Shown here piece after piece: positions 61,386 through 64,000 of a stretch of DNA of 64,000 nt. Source of the DNA: CAMLJR01 sp964500675 (GTDB taxonomy: Bacteria; Pseudomonadota; Gammaproteobacteria; Pseudomonadales; CAMLJR01); assembly GCA_964500675.1 (NCBI GenBank), contig CAZCNY010000006.1:1-64000 (forward strand). The letters run 5' to 3'. The position numbers and the translations under genes were made by a program. The notes beneath the pieces were generated by a model, which was not told the origin of the DNA, did no database searches, and worked only from the letters and a program-made list of their open reading frames with translations. Position 1 is the first letter of the stretch. Each line of letters opens with the position of its first letter.

Positions 61386-62711
61386 TTACATCGACTCGGC
61401 AATCGTATCGGCGTGTTTCTGAAACATCGCCATCAAGTCGCCTGAAGTAATGGGGCGTTCGGTACCCGGATCAACCGGACACGCACCGCCGCTCGATATC
61501 GGTGTGGTATCGACGCCTTTCGCTTTCGCCTTGGCACGCAGCGCCGCAACCGTCAGATCTGCGCGCTTGATATGTTTGAACGGATCGAATTTGAAAAAGC
61601 GCATCGCGTTGGCGTGCGTGACTTTATCGATCTGCTTGTCGGTTAAATGTTTGACCTGCGCCCACAAATATTCGGGCACCTCCGGCCACAGCGCATCCGA
61701 GTGCGGATAATCGGTTTCATACGCGACGATATCCTCGCCGACATCGTCCAGATGTTTCAGACCGAATGCATCGTCGATGAAGCAGCAAAGGAAATGCTTG
61801 TTGAAAATTTCGCTCGGCTTTTGCTTTTGGAAAATCGAATGCGTCCACGCCTTATGCCGCCAGTTAGAAAAATCGGCGCGCTCGCGGAAATACGGAATCC
61901 AGCCGATGCTGCTTTCCGACAACGCGATGCGCATATTCGGATAATCGTGCAATGCCTTTAACTGCAACCAGTCGGCCGCGCCCACCGCAATCGACAACGG
62001 CATCGTCGTGATCCATGCCTCGATCGGCGTCTCCATCGACGCATGCGGTTGCGGATTGCCGCTGCCGATATGCAGTGCGATGGTCATGTCGTGCTCGGCA
62101 ATCGCCTTGTAGAAGGGATCCCAGTATTCGTTGTGAATACTCGGCAGACCTTGTTTGGTCGGGTTCTCGCTGACGCTAACCACATTGCAACCCTTGGCGT
62201 GCACGCGCTTGATCTCTTCGATCATCGCCTTCATATCCCACGTCGGCAAAATCGCCAGCGGGATGAAACGACCGGGGTAGGCGCCGCACCACTCGTCGAT
62301 ATGCCAGTCGTTCCAGGCGCGCAAATGCGTGAGCGCAAGATTTTTGTCCGGCGCCTGGTGAAACGTTCTATTGTCGAAACCGATCGAATTGCCGAAATTC
62401 ATCTGCGCGGCAATGCCATTCACATTCATATCGTCGATACGACCGTGCACGTTGTAGCAACCCGAGCGCAGCTGCTCGATGGCGTTGGGCTCCATGCCGT
62501 ATTCTTCCAACGGTCGACCCACCACGGCATTGAGGCCGATGCCCGGCTGCTGCCTGCCCTGGTACGACCAATAATTTTTACCGTTCTTGTCCGTCAACAA
62601 CTTGGGGGCCGATTTCAACGCATCCCCTTTGAGATGCCGGTCGAACAGATCGGGCGGCTCGCAGATATGATCATCGGTACTGATGATCACCATATCGTTC
62701 ATGTTCATCAT
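61386..62711 (-). CDS. Amidohydrolase family protein (ACMSD-like)
   Basis: A 441-aa metal-dependent hydrolase/decarboxylase of the amidohydrolase-2 group. DDHICEPPDLFDRHL marks the start with the first metal ligands, ALHIGSGNPQPH is another site, and YETDYPHSDALWPEV the later metal Asp region. Relatives decarboxylate or hydrolyse ring carboxylates; the substrate here is unknown. The gene keeps a full reading frame beside decayed degradative genes. GAGG precedes the ATG; a second ATG one codon later is possible. Confidence 0.88.
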   Translation of the reverse strand: MMNMNDMVIISTDDHICEPPDLFDRHLKGDALKSAPKLLTDKNGKNYWSYQGRQQPGIGLNAVVGRPLEEYGMEPNAIEQLRSGCYNVHGRIDDMNVNGIAAQMNFGNSIGFDNRTFHQAPDKNLALTHLRAWNDWHIDEWCGAYPGRFIPLAILPTWDMKAMIEEIKRVHAKGCNVVSVSENPTKQGLPSIHNEYWDPFYKAIAEHDMTIALHIGSGNPQPHASMETPIEAWITTMPLSIAVGAADWLQLKALHDYPNMRIALSESSIGWIPYFRERADFSNWRHKAWTHSIFQKQKPSEIFNKHFLCCFIDDAFGLKHLDDVGEDIVAYETDYPHSDALWPEVPEYLWAQVKHLTDKQIDKVTHANAMRFFKFDPFKHIKRADLTVAALRAKAKAKGVDTTPISSGGACPVDPGTERPITSGDLMAMFQKHADTIAESM

Positions 62712-62877
62712 TTTTTCCTCGTTTTGATAGGCGATGTTCGCAGCATCTCGCTGGGCTATGGCAACGCCCTCCGTGCGTTCAAAACCCGCAGAATCTTTTT
62801 ATAATGATGACAAGTTTAAATTTACGCGCCTTGATCCAGCGCATGGAAACAGAGCACTGCGCCTTCAGAGTTTTTCA

Positions 62878-64000
62878 TCAGTACGCATTTTTATCGAGAA
62901 ACCCGCGCGCCACCGTCAGGAAAATGATTTTGAAGTCGAACCAGACCGACCAATTGCGAATGTAGTGCATGTCGTGCTCGACGCGTTTTTGCATTTTTTC
63001 CTTGCAATCGGTTTCGCCGCGCCAACCGTTGATTTGCGCCCAGCCCGTGATGCCGGGCTTGACCAAATGGCGCTGCATGTAGCCTTCGATTTCGTTGCGG
63101 TACATCTCGTTGTGCACCACGGCATGCGGGCGCGGGCCGACAATCGACATCGAGCCTTGCAGCACATTGAAAAACTGCGGCAGCTCGTCGAGCGAGGTCT
63201 TGCGCAGCAGCGAGCCGACGCGGGTGAGGCGCGCATCGGCGCGCGTCGCCTGGCGCACATCGGCGCCGTCTTCACAGACCGTCATGGTGCGAAATTTCCA
63301 AATCAGGATTTCTTCACCGCTCAACCCATAACGGCGCTGACGGAAGAACACCGGACCCGGTGAACTGAAGCGGACCGCAGCGGCAATGCCCAGCATCGGC
63401 AACGCGATCAATATCAAAATCAGCGTGCTCAACGCGATGTCTTCGAGGCGCTTCACCAAGCGCCCGACGGAATCGAGCGGGGTGTCGTAGACGCTGATCA
63501 CCGGAATGCCGCCCAAATCGCGAATACGCGAATTGAGCAAGTTGAATGTGAAGATATCGGGCACGTACTGCACCTGCGCCGACGTATCCGCCAACGCTTG
63601 CACCAGGATTTTGGTTTTCAGCTCGGCGCGCATCGGCAGCGCGATATAAATTTCATCGAAATCGCCGCGCTTCGCCTCCGCGATCAACTGCGGCAGGCTG
63701 CCGCGCACAACGGCATCCAGTTCGGGTATCGGCTTGCTGCTGGCCTCATCGAGGTCATCATAAAATCCGTGCAGATTCAAACCCCGCCACGGACTCGAAG
63801 CGATATTGCGCGCAACCGCCATCGCCACAGCGCCCGTCCCGGCGATCGCAACGCGGCGGCTGTTGCGGCCGGAAGCGCGCAGATGACGCAAGAACAAGCG
63901 CAACACCAAGCGAAAACCGCACAATATAAACGGCGTCATCACCACCCACGTACCGATGACGCGCCGTGAAAATTGATGAGAAACTTTCAGCGCATACGCC
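62878..64000 (-). CDS. WcaJ-type undecaprenyl-phosphate sugar-phosphotransferase (5' end beyond window)
   Basis: The reading frame is open to the window edge (AYALKVSHQFSRRVIGTW upstream of VMTP), so the N-terminal membrane part is missing. The visible part has an NAD-like fold (VAIAGTGAVAMAVAR), one hydrophobic helix and the C-terminal bacterial sugar transferase domain: KFRTM, RVGSLLRKTSLDELPQFFNV, GPRPH and KPGITGWAQINGWRG. It starts exopolysaccharide chains by moving a sugar phosphate to undecaprenyl phosphate at the inner membrane. The rest of the polysaccharide operon is presumably to the right. Confidence 0.93.
   Translation of the reverse strand, partial: AYALKVSHQFSRRVIGTWVVMTPFILCGFRLVLRLFLRHLRASGRNSRRVAIAGTGAVAMAVARNIASSPWRGLNLHGFYDDLDEASSKPIPELDAVVRGSLPQLIAEAKRGDFDEIYIALPMRAELKTKILVQALADTSAQVQYVPDIFTFNLLNSRIRDLGGIPVISVYDTPLDSVGRLVKRLEDIALSTLILILIALPMLGIAAAVRFSSPGPVFFRQRRYGLSGEEILIWKFRTMTVCEDGADVRQATRADARLTRVGSLLRKTSLDELPQFFNVLQGSMSIVGPRPHAVVHNEMYRNEIEGYMQRHLVKPGITGWAQINGWRGETDCKEKMQKRVEHDMHYIRNWSVWFDFKIIFLTVARGFLDKNAY

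Overview
The window looks like chromosomal DNA of a gammaproteobacterium close to Pseudomonas and most likely of the Cellvibrionales type. The main reasons are gene order and gene form: pilM-N-O-P-Q / aroK / aroB / damX-like / gltB / gltD / hemE runs in the Pseudomonas-like order; ubiE / ubiJ / ubiB / hisI / hisE / tatA / tatB / tatC is likewise in the standard order; biotin genes bioH and bioC are fused as in Saccharophagus-type bacteria; and a DnaT-like / lambda P-like gene pair sits beside radA. No database search was possible, so the taxon is an inference.

Layout. 1-4.6 kb: a GATT microsatellite, a FmdB-type zinc ribbon gene, a small secreted protein, a YcgR-like PilZ protein, mtnA, a possible divergent globin-fold protein, and a 20-bp tandem repeat in front of a 64-aa protein. 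4.65-10.1 kb: a type I restriction-modification operon (hsdM-hsdS-hsdR) interrupted by a four-helix-bundle gene framed by short inverted repeats; the operon abuts the 3' end of a tRNA-Pro gene. 10.4-18.8 kb: DUF3094 protein, then a putative acyl-CoA catabolic cluster (acyl-CoA dehydrogenase, fatty acid hydroxylase-like protein, flavin reductase, acyl-CoA ligase, short-chain dehydrogenase, hotdog dehydratase) with a TetR regulator. 19-24.6 kb: two small orphan proteins, one resembling a flagellar rod C-terminus, then bioB-bioF-bioHC-bioD behind a BirA-type operator. 24.6-34.2 kb: mixed housekeeping genes (alkene reductase, DUF2058, comF, srkA, cysE, M48 lipoprotein peptidase, PA0069-type radical SAM, DUF4136, hemE, GST). 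34.3-49 kb: glutamate synthase, SPOR-domain protein, shikimate genes and the type IV pilus assembly operon. 49-60.2 kb: PBP1A, radA, the DnaT/lambda-P-like pair, ubiquinone, histidine and Tat export genes. 60.3-61.4 kb: a decayed zone where a broken thiolase and a truncated oxidoreductase face each other. 61.4-64 kb: an amidohydrolase and the 3' part of a WcaJ-type sugar-phosphate transferase running off the right edge.

Most genes are vertical housekeeping genes in conserved blocks. The parts that look acquired or unstable are the restriction locus next to tRNA-Pro, the four-helix cassette inside it, and the pseudogene scar at 60-61 kb. The most interesting candidates are the chromosomal DnaT-like/lambda-P-like pair (possible replicative helicase loader), the inverted-repeat cassette in the hsd operon, the short tandem repeats, and two genes (cysE, ubiE) preceded by a duplicated start region that makes a tiny overlapping leader ORF.
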